A stretch of 64,000 bases of DNA from Endotrypanum monterogeii (taxonomy: Eukaryota > Euglenozoa > Kinetoplastea > Trypanosomatida > Trypanosomatidae). The notes under the pieces are model-generated. The model worked only from the letters and a program-made list of their open reading frames with translations. It did not search any database and was not told where the DNA came from. Positions 41,237-50,972 of the stretch are shown one piece after another. Each line of letters opens with the position of its first letter. Positions within the stretch are counted from its first letter, which is position 1. The stretch lies in the NCBI GenBank assembly GCA_000333855.2, contig CM007319.1, positions 151,220-215,219 on the forward strand, written 5' to 3'. Position numbers and translations under genes: made by a program.

Positions 41237-42400
41237 ATGCTACCGTACGGTACACTCTGGAAGCTGGACCACATGCTTCACCCGGCCAACCCGGCCCGGC
41301 GTCGCACGGCCGCGTTGCGTCGTCGTCAATCCCTTGTCCTCTTCTTCTGGGGTGTTTTTCTCGTATCGATTTTTCTAGTACCCTTCCATTACGCTGCATT
41401 AAGGCGCATGCGCATCGACATCGAACGCGAATTGCTTGGGCTGGCGGCACCATCAGTAGATCTCGAACAACTCCAGTTGAGTCAGCGTCAAGCTTTGCAA
41501 CGCCTCAGGAACTGGACATCCGAGAACCGGAGTGGCGAGTTCACAGAGACGCACGAAACCAGCAGCAGCGCTCAGGCTAACATTACCGCAGACTTCTCGA
41601 TGGCTTTCTACATGCACCCGTCCTCTCGCACGCGATTTGATGTTGTCTTTGCGCATCCGTACATACGGGCTCTGGCGGGGGGTGGGGTGGACGTTCTGTG
41701 GCCCCACCTAGGCGACAGTAGTGATGCCTTAAATGCCTCGGGATCACTCGGCAAGCTGCAAAAGTCGCCGCGCGCCCGTACACTGGGTGAGGTGGCAGCA
41801 GGGGATGCAACTGATGTCTCAAAGGAGGCAAAATGTTTGATTGCCCTGCGGCGTGATTTTCTGCCAGTGGGACCTAACAACACAAGAGATAAGGAAAAGG
41901 ATGACGTAATCGGGGCGTTGCGCGAGGCGCTCTCAACCGCAAAAAATCTCACTCGCGTCGACATCAGTCACACATCACATCTCGGAAACGTGGAGGTCAC
42001 TCCCAATGATGTGCATTCTCCAACGGAGACAGCACTGGCAGCGCTTCTTTTGTGGCTAACAGGCAGGCACTCGAATAGTGATGAACAAGAGGAAGCCATC
42101 GGTCGCGTCTTGGCCCCATGTCAAATGACCTTCTCTAGCTTTGTGCAAACGAGCTTTGACTGGAAAGATACACCCGGGGTCTCACATTCCACGGTGTCTA
42201 TCGCCGCCATTTTGCACGAAACTGAGATGGCGCCGCAGTATCTGTGTCTGTGTAGCAAGCACGGCGTGCAGCCCCCGGTTGCCTTGGTGGAGCAAAGCAG
42301 CGGCGTTGTAACACCACTTTTCTTCTCAGATCCTGCCCAACTCACGACAGGCGTCCGAACATGCGCGGAATCTTGTCTGCATGGCGGGCAGCGTGTATGA
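41237..42400 (+). CDS. Hypothetical single-pass (type II) membrane protein, 387 residues
   Basis: Not recognised. The first ATG is 41237; an upstream GTG frame opening at 41138 is spacer-like. The N-terminus is basic (PARRRTAALRRRQ, about 18-30) and is followed by one strong hydrophobic helix (about 32-52, LVLFFWGVFLVSIFLVPF). This predicts a signal anchor with the long C-terminal part in the ER lumen or outside the cell. In agreement, that part holds several N-glycosylation sequons (NWT, NRS, NIT, NAS, NNT, NLT) and paired cysteines near the end (YLCLCSKHG and RTCAESC). No catalytic motif seen. It may be an ER/Golgi or secretory-pathway protein specific to kinetoplastids; this is inference. 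The frame is intact and ends 20 bases before a long homopolymer hairpin. Confidence 0.72.
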   Translation: MLPYGTLWKLDHMLHPANPARRRTAALRRRQSLVLFFWGVFLVSIFLVPFHYAALRRMRIDIERELLGLAAPSVDLEQLQLSQRQALQRLRNWTSENRSGEFTETHETSSSAQANITADFSMAFYMHPSSRTRFDVVFAHPYIRALAGGGVDVLWPHLGDSSDALNASGSLGKLQKSPRARTLGEVAAGDATDVSKEAKCLIALRRDFLPVGPNNTRDKEKDDVIGALREALSTAKNLTRVDISHTSHLGNVEVTPNDVHSPTETALAALLLWLTGRHSNSDEQEEAIGRVLAPCQMTFSSFVQTSFDWKDTPGVSHSTVSIAAILHETEMAPQYLCLCSKHGVQPPVALVEQSSGVVTPLFFSDPAQLTTGVRTCAESCLHGGQRV

Positions 42401-42421
42401 GGTTTTCTTCCCCCACCTCCT

Positions 42422-42481
42422 CGCCCCCCCCCCAAAAAAAAAAAAAAAACGGCATCCTTAGACGCAAGGGGGGGGGGGGCG
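42422..42481. repeat. C10/G12 homopolymer inverted repeat enclosing A16
   Basis: CG plus C10 (42422-42433) can pair with G10 plus CG (42470-42481) in a 12-bp perfect GC stem. The loop is 36 bases and contains A16 (42434-42449). It starts 22 bases after the stop codon of the 41237 gene. Homopolymers of this length are prone to sequencing error, so exact run lengths are uncertain. Confidence 0.8.
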
Positions 42482-42807
42482 AGTTCCGTTGGGTCTCTGT
42501 CTTCTGGTGCACCTGAAACGGAAAAAAGTGAAGCTTGCCCTGCCCTTCTCTGACCTTACGGCCACCAACACACACACACACACAAGTAAGTAACCGTACC
42601 CCGCAGTGTGGGTCCGATGCTTCCTTACAGCTATTTCACTTTGGTGATTTTCACATAACACTTCTGAAAGAAATATCTACCCGCTTAGCTCGTCGATTGG
42701 CGGCGCGGCTACCGTCGAACCACCAGATCCGACACAACACACGCCTCTCACCTGCTCTTTACCTTTTCCCGGCCACCTAACCTTTTCTTCGACCCCCCAT
42801 CATTTTT

Positions 42808-42837
42808 CTCTCACCTCCCCCCCCCCTGCACGCACAG
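42808..42837 (+). promoter_or_regulatory. Predicted spliced-leader acceptor for the Nup53-like gene
   Basis: A pyrimidine tract ending in a C-run is followed by AG at 42836-42837, 83 bases upstream of the ATG at 42921. The spacing is typical. Confidence 0.5.
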
Positions 42838-42920
42838 CACCACATACTGCTGAAGGTGCTTCTCTCTGCTCGCGCAGTTGCCGACACCCACCTCTTTCCT
42901 TCGCTCTTGTCGACCGTGCC

Positions 42921-44657
42921 ATGTGGAAGCAGACGGTCGGCGACTGGCAGGAGCGGCGGCAGCGGCGGCACGGCGGGCCCATTCCAGATTCCCCTCAGGC
43001 CCATCTCCCCGAATCCGTTAATACTACAGAGAGCTTTCCAAGTGGTTTCCTACCCAGCGATTTTCGCGATCGTGTCCCGAAGTCTCTCTACCCGGCATCT
43101 GATGGGCCCGAGACTCGCCCGAAGCCCTCACAGTACACACTACTGGAGCAGCAGACGCTGAGCCGTGGCATCACATCGACGTGGGTAGTGGTGAGTGGAG
43201 TTCCTGCTGATGACATTCTCGACGTGCGCGACTACTTTGACGCCTACGTTGGGCGCACCGTGGCACACCACCTGCCCCTCGCCGCGTCTTCGCACTCAGA
43301 AGTATACCTTCAGTTTGCCTCTTCGCTGGAGGCGACGCAGGCGGTGCATACCTCGTCCTACAGCTTCAATGTGGAAAGTGGGATAGCGGCGGAACATCTG
43401 CACACCTTTGCCGATGCCGGTGGTATTCCCGATAAGTCACTGCGGAGTCTGGAGGTTACTGTGGGCTGGTGCAGAGATCAGGTGTTTCTTGAAAGTCGTG
43501 AACGCATGCGACGTCAACTTCTAGAGGGAGATCCACGAAGCCGGGATAGGGCGAATAGGCCGTCTGTGTCATCTCAGAAGACAGCGCCTCACACAAATGA
43601 GTTGTCGAGCACAGCCTCGCCTGCGTCACCGTCGCTGGAGTCCTCCGCGCGTGTGTCAGATGAGGTGACGGCGACAGATGGAGCTGACGACCACGACGCA
43701 GCCGCACATCCGTTGTTACCACGTTATCGTGGATGGCCATCAGGATCCCCCTCCACTACTGTTTCTTGCACCCCAGCGGCCATGCCACCATCCCGCTGCG
43801 CAGCAGGCGCATCCCCACAGGCAGGAGCGACAGGTTTGGCGAACCCGTTTACCCCGTGCTCCCCACAGGCTTGGGACTCGGCAGGCAACTGTCAACAGGA
43901 CGGGGCATACCCATGCGACGACAGACCCTTTTCTGAAAGCGTGTACAGCAGCCTCAAGCGCGCTGGCAGGAAACGCGCGACGGTGCTCAGTCTTTTTTTC
44001 CACCCGTGCTCCTCACTGCCCAGCGCGCGGTGGAGTGTTTGTTTCTACGTCCCTTTTCGATTCGCGCTGCTTTTCCTATGGACCGGGTGGAATGTGCTGG
44101 TGCAGCTTGTATCCTCGCCGTCAATCTTTCTGCCTCAGGCTAGGCTATCGAACCCGCGCCAGCGCCATGCCTCGCAGGGCGAAGCTACCCCTGCCATGCC
44201 GACGCAGTCGCTCTTGCCGCCACCATCACCATGGAGACTGCGTCGATCCCTGCGTGTCGCTGATGTGGTACCAGCGGCCGCGTCGCCGCTCGAGTATATT
44301 TCATTTTTTTTTTACAAGTACATCCCATTTGCACCGGAACCGCATGAAGTTGATTTGGTGCTCTGGAGCTGGCTCGTCGTACACAGTCCATATCCGCAGC
44401 AAAGCCTACGGAATCTAAAGCACAGTGTTATGGCGCGTCAGCGACCCGCGAGCACAGTGGTAGGGCGTCCTCAAACCAATGCCAATCTCCCCGCCACGGC
44501 AGCCGACCTGAAACAGTGGGAAGCGCAGGCCCTGGGAAAACAGTACGAAGAGCTACCGGTGCTGATGGCGTGGAGGCCTGCCTGGTGGTTTGCCCGCTAC
44601 TCCTCTCTTTCTTTTTTCATGGCGCTTGCGATGATCTGCTACGTATACTATTATTAG
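42921..44657 (+). CDS. Nup53/Nup35-like RRM nucleoporin with C-terminal membrane helix (candidate trypanosome Nup65 orthologue)
   Basis: A 578-residue protein. Residues about 87-185 look like the RRM fold of Nup53/35: TWVVVSGVPADDILDVRDYF (first strand and helix), SEVYLQFASSLEATQAVHTS (third strand and second helix) and SLEVTVGWC (last strand). The middle (about 205-345) is Ser/Pro/Ala-rich and disordered. A hydrophobic region at about 372-398 and a clear terminal helix (about 555-577, ending CYVYYY) suggest membrane association. Trypanosome Nup65 is described as an RRM protein with a C-terminal transmembrane helix that anchors the pore to the envelope, and the architecture here matches that. 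The orthology is from memory and pattern, so moderately sure. No FG repeats are visible. The alternative is an unrelated tail-anchored RNA-binding protein. The start at 42921 is the first ATG after the acceptor. Confidence 0.62.
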   Translation: MWKQTVGDWQERRQRRHGGPIPDSPQAHLPESVNTTESFPSGFLPSDFRDRVPKSLYPASDGPETRPKPSQYTLLEQQTLSRGITSTWVVVSGVPADDILDVRDYFDAYVGRTVAHHLPLAASSHSEVYLQFASSLEATQAVHTSSYSFNVESGIAAEHLHTFADAGGIPDKSLRSLEVTVGWCRDQVFLESRERMRRQLLEGDPRSRDRANRPSVSSQKTAPHTNELSSTASPASPSLESSARVSDEVTATDGADDHDAAAHPLLPRYRGWPSGSPSTTVSCTPAAMPPSRCAAGASPQAGATGLANPFTPCSPQAWDSAGNCQQDGAYPCDDRPFSESVYSSLKRAGRKRATVLSLFFHPCSSLPSARWSVCFYVPFRFALLFLWTGWNVLVQLVSSPSIFLPQARLSNPRQRHASQGEATPAMPTQSLLPPPSPWRLRRSLRVADVVPAAASPLEYISFFFYKYIPFAPEPHEVDLVLWSWLVVHSPYPQQSLRNLKHSVMARQRPASTVVGRPQTNANLPATAADLKQWEAQALGKQYEELPVLMAWRPAWWFARYSSLSFFMALAMICYVYYY

Positions 44658-44722
44658 CTGCCACTGGCAAAGGTGCGAAAAAGAGGGCAGTTCTCAGCAC
44701 CAGCTCAGATATTTGTGCGAGT

Positions 44723-44763
<41 letters not shown>

Positions 44764-44885
44764 TGCATCTGTACTTCATTATGGTGATAATAAGACGGGT
44801 TCTGTACTATCGAGAGCTGTGTAAGTCAAAGTGATCCAGTGGGAGAAAGAAAAGAAGAAAGGAGGTTTTAATCTCCAATATATAC

Positions 44886-44919
<34 letters not shown>

Positions 44920-45698
44920 AAGACGGCCTTTTGCCCCTCCACTCTGGACGTGAACACTCACTAGACGTCGTCCAAGAGGCACGCAAAGCACCTGGTTCTA
45001 CTTGTAATCCTCTGCCCAGTCATGATTATATCTTGCCACGCACGTGACATCAATTGACGCCTTCGCTTTCTTGCACTCTTTCCCTCCATGTGACTGCTTA
45101 TAAAGTCGCAGATGATTCGCATCTAACGCATTACCTACGCCCCCCCCCTCCCACTCCGCCTCTCGGCACCGGCGTCTAACTCGTGCTCCAGATATCGTAT
45201 TGCGTCAGTCCATCGGTTTCCATCCGCCCCGCACCTCCCCCCATCCCTCCCACGCACACACGCGTAACAAAAAAAGAAAAAGACTGGTTGCGCAGACTGA
45301 AAAGATTTTTTTAAAAAATAAAATACATACGTATCAACTCCCATCCTTCATACTCTCTGCGCTCCCCACATTTAGCAGCTCGCTGGAAAGGGTTTTTTGC
45401 CTACTATTAAATGCTGCAGTTCTTCATTGTTAGCTCCCCTTTTCCCTCTGTCGACTTCCTATCCCAAAAGGCAGCCTCGTATTTCTCCCCGTCACCCGAA
45501 TACGTTTTGTTTTGAATTCGACGGCACGCCTAAGGCGGCGTTCGATTGTACAGTAACGAAGCAGCGTGTTCATGTCCAGGGGGGAGGGCATTACGTTGCA
45601 GCACACATAAAAAGGTAAAAAAAAAGAGGTGTCAACGTAGAGGGTTTCCATCTCGCTACCATTCTATCGCCTCCACCGCTAGTTATTTTTCTTTACAC

Positions 45699-45729
<31 letters not shown>

Positions 45730-46060
45730 GTATATTATTTATTCAGGTTGAATAGAGACTGTTTCCGTCGTCCAAGTGACATTTTTTCACTTTTCGACCG
45801 TTTTTTTTCTTCATTTCTTGCTCTGCCCCTCTCTCTTACATTGTGCCGTCCTGCTCTGGAAACTTTCTCGTAGTGCTCCTCGCCTACACAGACTGGATGG
45901 TGAACAAGCAATCGAGGCTCACAGAATCGCCTGCTTAGCCAACTGAGCAAAGGTCGAATCTGAATTGACAAAAAAAAGGGGGGAGGGGAAGTCCTGTGCA
46001 GCATTTTTTGTTGTTGTTGTTGTTCTTGCCATCGCCCCTTGGTGTTTCACTGCAGCCGGT
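44658..46060. other. 1.4 kb spacer with TG and TA microsatellites
   Basis: No gene seen. (GT)n lies at about 44725-44762, a TA-(TG)n compound tract at about 44878-44919, C-runs near 45139-45148, TA at about 45704-45730, and TTG repeats near 46007-46023 just before the phosphoesterase gene. A sequence near 45926-45943 resembles a tRNA D-arm on the minus strand, but no full tRNA fold can be drawn (see rejected items). Confidence 0.6.
46007..46055 (+). promoter_or_regulatory. Predicted spliced-leader acceptor for the metallophosphoesterase
   Basis: A T-rich stretch (46007-46050) ends in TGCAG with AG at 46054-46055, 5 bases before the ATG at 46061. The leader would be very short; an AG near 45999-46000 is an alternative acceptor. 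Confidence 0.4.
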
Positions 46061-47452
46061 ATGACTCGTCACCATCGCCGTCTCGCTGTTGGTACCACAG
46101 CAGGTGCTCACGCGCTCTCAATCCTCGTAGGCGTCCTCTGTGCAGTCGTGACAACAGCTGTGAAGATTAATCTTGTGTCGGACGAGCACTATGACCCCGC
46201 CTACGGCACTGCCGAGGCGTACGGTGCATGTGCCACCCTTTCAGCCCCGCCCTTTGGCCGACCGGGCTGTGACACCCCCAGAGCACTTCTGGCTGTGGCA
46301 ACGATTGACATGATAATGCAGCGCTCTGTCTCAACACTTTATGGAGGCGATTGGCAGAGGCATGGTATGGGTTCCACGTCTCTGACGACAACGGATGTGT
46401 TTATGCCCATGTCGCAGTACTTTCATTCTCTCGCACTAACCAGCACAGAGGATGAGTTCATCGGACTGCGCGTGGCGACTGCCCTTGGCAACAACGACGT
46501 TATTCCTGACTATTTTTTCGACACCGCGGGCCCCTCGCAAGCCACCATCAGAGCTCAGGTCGGTGTAATGAAGAAGTACGCCTTGCTAAATACAACACAG
46601 GGAATCGTGATGTCCCATTGTGGTTTTTATAGCAGCCGTGCCAGCGGAAGGCTGCGTGTTCTCTCTTTGCACTCTCTGTTGTGGACGTACAAGCTTTTGC
46701 CTGCCCTTGCTGACACCGAGACGGACCCGTGTGATCAGTTCTCGTGGATGGAGGAGGAGATCAACGCGGCGCGAACTGCAGGTGAGAAAGTGATACTCAT
46801 TGGGCATATCCCTCCCTTGCCGAATGTCTACAAAGTTATCAAAAAAGGTATTGTGGGGCCCTTGGAGAAGGTCATGTACTGGAAGCCCATATACCAGAAA
46901 ATCTACACAAACATTGTCAGCGGGAACAAAGATATAATCACCCTTCAGCTTTTCGGCCACACCCATCGCTTTTCCATAGTCGGTGATGAGGAAATGGGAG
47001 TGCCGCTAGTTGTCATGAACGCCATCACGCCCTTGTTTGGCAATCAACCAGCGTACCTTGTTGCTGACTTTGATTCGGCCACGTGGAGGCTCAGGAACTT
47101 GACCCAACGGTTTGCAAACAACGGATTTGCTCTGTGGAACAGCGGTTTGGAAGTGGCTACTGCCCTTGGCATCACGGACCTCTCCGATGCTTCGTCAGTT
47201 CATGCAGCAGTGGCGCGCATGTTCACAGACGACGCACAATTCGAGCGCTACATGACCCTCCGCACCGGTGGCGCAATCGACGCTCCCTGCACCACGGCAT
47301 TCTGCCGCGTGTACACTATTTGTGCAATGATGTGCGCCACCTACGACGCCATCAACAGCTGCGTGTTCTCGCAAATACCGTTGACGGTGATCTGGCAGCG
47401 GTCAAATGTCACAATCAACGGTAGCGCATCCGACGGCGTGGATACTGAGTAA
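46061..47452 (+). CDS. Acid-sphingomyelinase/endopolyphosphatase-like metallophosphoesterase, N-terminal membrane anchor
   Basis: A 463-residue protein. The five metal-binding blocks of this calcineurin-like phosphoesterase branch are all present: D41-E-H43 in VSDEHYDPAYG, GGD97-WQRH101, G143-NND146, GH249-IPP and GH300-TH302-R. GNND in place of GNHD/E and the GHIPP block are features I associate with the Ppn1-type endopolyphosphatases as well as acid sphingomyelinases; which substrate is used cannot be decided by eye. A hydrophobic segment at about 15-35 acts as signal peptide or type II anchor, so the catalytic part should be luminal (vacuole/acidocalcisome or lysosome) or outside. Paired cysteines (CATL, GCDT and a C-rich tail around 430-450) suggest disulfides. 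The ATG at 46061 follows the acceptor; the TTG frame start at 45965 is spacer-like. Confidence 0.82.
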   Translation: MTRHHRRLAVGTTAGAHALSILVGVLCAVVTTAVKINLVSDEHYDPAYGTAEAYGACATLSAPPFGRPGCDTPRALLAVATIDMIMQRSVSTLYGGDWQRHGMGSTSLTTTDVFMPMSQYFHSLALTSTEDEFIGLRVATALGNNDVIPDYFFDTAGPSQATIRAQVGVMKKYALLNTTQGIVMSHCGFYSSRASGRLRVLSLHSLLWTYKLLPALADTETDPCDQFSWMEEEINAARTAGEKVILIGHIPPLPNVYKVIKKGIVGPLEKVMYWKPIYQKIYTNIVSGNKDIITLQLFGHTHRFSIVGDEEMGVPLVVMNAITPLFGNQPAYLVADFDSATWRLRNLTQRFANNGFALWNSGLEVATALGITDLSDASSVHAAVARMFTDDAQFERYMTLRTGGAIDAPCTTAFCRVYTICAMMCATYDAINSCVFSQIPLTVIWQRSNVTINGSASDGVDTE

Positions 47453-50400
47453 CGGACTCGAACTGTCCATACCAAGCACCCTTGAGCGAGAGAGGCTTTG
47501 CACACATGTAGCGCCGTCGTGAGTCGCGGCGCAGGCGGACGAATGACACGACGAGTGGGACATCGTCTTCGAGAAGAAAAAAATGCGAGTGCAAAGACTC
47601 GCGTTCAGCAGGTGTCCCCGTGTCGAGTTCAAGCTCATGTAGTGTTAGTGCACCGCTACAACCTGCATCGAAAAACCTAACGAGCAGTCCCACGCTGGGC
47701 ATATACGATGAAGTCACTTGGAACCCCGCCTTCACTGAGCACAAACTAAAAAAGTGTCCGGGTTGTATGGTGTATCTGCTCATTCGTTTCGATGTCATCT
47801 GGGTATTGGCAAAGGGAGCCCCTCCAAACCCCATGCAGTTACTCATCGCCTGTGTCGTGCACGTGATGATGCGGGCCACGTCCAACTTTGCCTCCCTTCC
47901 AGAGCGACTAAAATAGTTTTCTGACATTCCTCACCCTCTGAAATATGACATTGACGAAATGCTCGAGCGCCTTAATTGCTGCATGCGGGGACAGGGTAGT
48001 GAGCAACCACCTCGAATTGTTTACCACGGCATTCGCGAAAGCGATTGCATTATGTGCGGACTGCTCCAAGGCTAACCAGATGCCTTGTGAACGCTTCGTC
48101 ATGAACCCCTCCTTGCACCTTCACCACGATTCACTGCGTCTTCTTCTCCGTCTACAGGGCGCCTCACGACTCGAACCTAAACCGTCGCATGATTCGAGAA
48201 TGCTCGACAAAAAACAAACAAGCGGAAGGACGGGCAAATGTTTTTTCCAAAGGCCTGGTCCGCTCGGTAGAGCCTACTGAACCGAACCAATACGATCATC
48301 TCTAAAAAAAAAAGAAACTCAAGAGATGCCCAATTGCAGAGATCAAAGGCTCGCGTTTGAGACACCTCTGCTCGCAATCGGGGACTAACCTGTTGGGAAT
48401 CGCAGGTGACACGCTGCAGACCTGCATCATGATTGGAATAAACATGCGCCAGCAAAAGATATTTGTCGTCTGAGCATTGTGTGATGACTTGTATAAATGC
48501 ACACAACGATGCACAGGGCACGCCGTGGGAACTGGTCAACAGTATGTTCTAGTGAACACCTCAACATACGGAAAAAAAAACTATAGTGCAGAATGCGCAG
48601 ATGTTTGCAAGTGCGCCTCCTGCACGTTAGTCTGTTCATGAAAGTTAAAGTGAACATCCAGCTGCTTGGCATGGACCGTGCACCTGTAGCGCAGACAAAG
48701 TCAAATGTGGTGCAGCTACGCATCTTCTTCGAAAACATTATCGTTGAGGTCTTTAAGGGTAACGGTCTAGAGATCAATAAAATGGCTCGCACTACCATCG
48801 CTGTGCATGCCGGAAAATATATATATATATATATATATATACATGGCATGACGGTCAAGGCTTCAGTGAAGATCTGCTGATTGGACTGAGCGTCTGTCAC
48901 TAACAATGGCGTGTATTGGGTAAGCGGGGAAGAAAAGCGGAATGTAACTTGGGGAAAAAAAAAGTGATCTTCCCAAAACTTTGCTGCGACCAACCTTGCC
49001 GGGTACAGACCCCGCACCCCAGAGCGAGGAGGACTGGAACCTCGCTCCCTGCACCCCCCAGCACCTCGTGAAGCCACCGTGTTCTCCAGTGAACTGACTG
49101 GTTAGTTCAGGCATATCGGTTTCCCTTTCTCTGCAGCATATATTTTTTTTTTTTGTATCTCGTCAGTGAAGACAGAAAGATCGTGGCAACTTACAGGACA
49201 TGTATTCTGCGCATCTCTCTACGCTCGACGTTGAAACGAGAAATGCGACAACCTGGAGGACAAGGTGGTGGGCCCGCCACACCCTACCTGCACGTAAGGC
49301 TTCATATGGCCCATTTCGCCTCTTGGTGTGCCTCGCGATCCCACCACTCGCTTCAGTTCGCTGCTCATTCTATAAGAGAATTTTTTTTCGCTTGTTTTAT
49401 TTTTCCCCTTCCCACCCGAAGGGAAAAATAAATCTTTTGTTTTTGCACTTTTTGCCTCCGCGCGCATACGTGAGCAGGTGCGTCTCTGTCCCCCCCCCCC
49501 TCTCCCCTCCCTCCCTCCCTCCCTCCATGTACTTTACCCCCTTGAGTCTTTTTTCGGATCACTTCAAGCAGGTAACCCCCCCCCCTCCAACATACATTCG
49601 AAACCTCGTCGTCGATAATATAGGTATATATTGTGCGCGATTCCCTGTATCGAGTGTGGATGTATCTCTCTCTCTCCCTCGACCTTTTCCCTCCCTTCTC
49701 CAAATGGCCGCCTTCGCCATAGCGAGGAAATCTTTGGGCGGTGGTGCTCGCACATGCCTAGCCGCGGGCAAGCCTCGCCTGACAATGCAAACTTCCCTCT
49801 GCTGAAGGCGCACCCGCGCTGGGGAAAGGGCGTCGAGGTCCCTTCAGTCGAAAGGCCCATCCAACATACCAGCGCTCTGCGCACGCGCAGCCAAGCATTA
49901 CTAACACGGTGTACCGCCTCCAATCACAGCGACACGGAGTCAGAGGAGCATGTGCTGATACCCGGTGGCCTAGAGCAACTCGGGAAGGGGAAGGGACATG
50001 CCACACATCGAGAGAATACCGGGTGGGTGAAGCTCCTGACAGGGTGCTAGTCGAACTTCCACCCTGAACCTCTCAGGCAGCTGCTCACCCTTAGCACATC
50101 ACTTTGCAGCTGTGGCGGGGAAGATGGAATTGTTCGGCATATGTGGGTCCCTCGCCATCTCCAACATTGTCACTGTCCTTTCGCCTAAATGACGTCATGA
50201 GAAGTGGGCAAAAAAAAAAAAAAGCTGAAGGCAACGAACTAGAACAGAGGAATAGCGAGGCAACTGGCACAAAGACGAGAGCGCCTGTGCTCTGTATGAG
50301 GGTCGTTTGTGCGACTTTGACAAGAAGATCTAAAAGACGCTGAGGAGACGTCTTGACGCAGGAAACAAACCCGCTAGTGTTGAGAAGGAAGAAGAGGGGG

Positions 50401-50972
50401 GCAACGTGCACAGCATCTTACAAGGGACTCACAGAAAAGCGGTCAGGTTCACACTCTTTTTTTTTTAGTGTGCCGAGTGAGTGATGGTGATAACATTTCA
50501 CACCTGTGACACAAGTACGCGAGCTGAATGATCCACTCCGCTCGCAAGATTCTCAGGAGTTGAGGTGTGTTTTTCTCCTTTTGGATAACAACTCTTACTG
50601 ATACTGTGCAGCTTGACTCTCTATGCTACGCTTTTTGTCCACCTTTTTTCCTCTTCCCCCCCCCCCACACACACACCCTTGCGGGCGCGGGCGCGGACGG
50701 CTCTGTCCTGCTCATCTTCACATTCGATGCAGAGACATACGCGCAGATGATCCGTTGTACCACCACCTTTCCACGTTTCTAAGGTCGTCGAAATACAGTA
50801 CGTGACTCATCGACCTCTTAGCTACCCGGCCGGCCGGTGGCAGGAGAAAAAAAAAATACCAGAGAGTGAAGTGAGATTCCGCATGAGCACAAAAACGCAT
50901 GATGCGTAAGACACTGAGCATATCGAAGCGGCCCCTCACTTCTCGACCCCATCTTGGCAACACCTCTGGGCA
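47453..50972. other. 3.5 kb spacer holding GC-balanced islands, possible degenerate retroposons
   Basis: No confident gene. Unlike other spacers, much of this stretch is not pyrimidine-rich. Islands at about 47456-48303, 48960-49130 and 49735-50209 have mixed base composition. Two are followed by A-runs (A10 at 48304-48313, A14 at 50210-50223), as expected for the 3' tails of SIDER-type retroposons that sit in Leishmania 3'UTRs. Frames in both orientations are short. The remaining parts are ordinary T/C-rich spacer with (TA)n at about 48816-48841 and poly-C near 49490-49500. Confidence 0.5.
49735..50223 (+). mobile_element. Candidate degenerate SIDER-like retroposon with A14 tail
   Basis: About 475 bp of GC-rich, non-repetitive, non-coding sequence ends in a clean A14 tract (50210-50223), inside the long 3' spacer of the phosphoesterase gene. 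Length, position, composition and tail fit a SIDER2-type element (short truncated ingi/L1Tc relatives spread in Leishmania 3'UTRs). The left end is not defined and no target-site duplication was identified by eye. The call rests on form, not on sequence match. Confidence 0.35.

Larger units (their letters stand above)
42401..42920. other. 520-bp spacer with C-run/G-run hairpin
   Basis: No gene seen. It begins with a C10/A16/G12 block (42422-42481), then (CA)n at about 42569-42583, and a pyrimidine tract with a C-run at about 42811-42826 that leads to AG at 42836-42837. Confidence 0.65.

Noticed and set aside
45890..45966. tRNA-like D-arm on the minus strand near 45926-45943
   Set aside because: A 4-bp D-stem with the AGTTGG loop can be drawn, but there is no matching acceptor stem, no 5-bp anticodon stem with a 7-base loop and no B-box T-arm at the right distance. 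It is probably chance or a very old remnant.
48140..48240. Minus-strand GGTTCGAGTC motif
   Set aside because: Only 4 of 5 T-stem pairs form, and no acceptor or D-arm can be folded.
48427..49077. 216-codon minus-strand frame
   Set aside because: It runs through a TA microsatellite (Ile/Tyr run) and is opposite to the direction of all genes; no domain seen.
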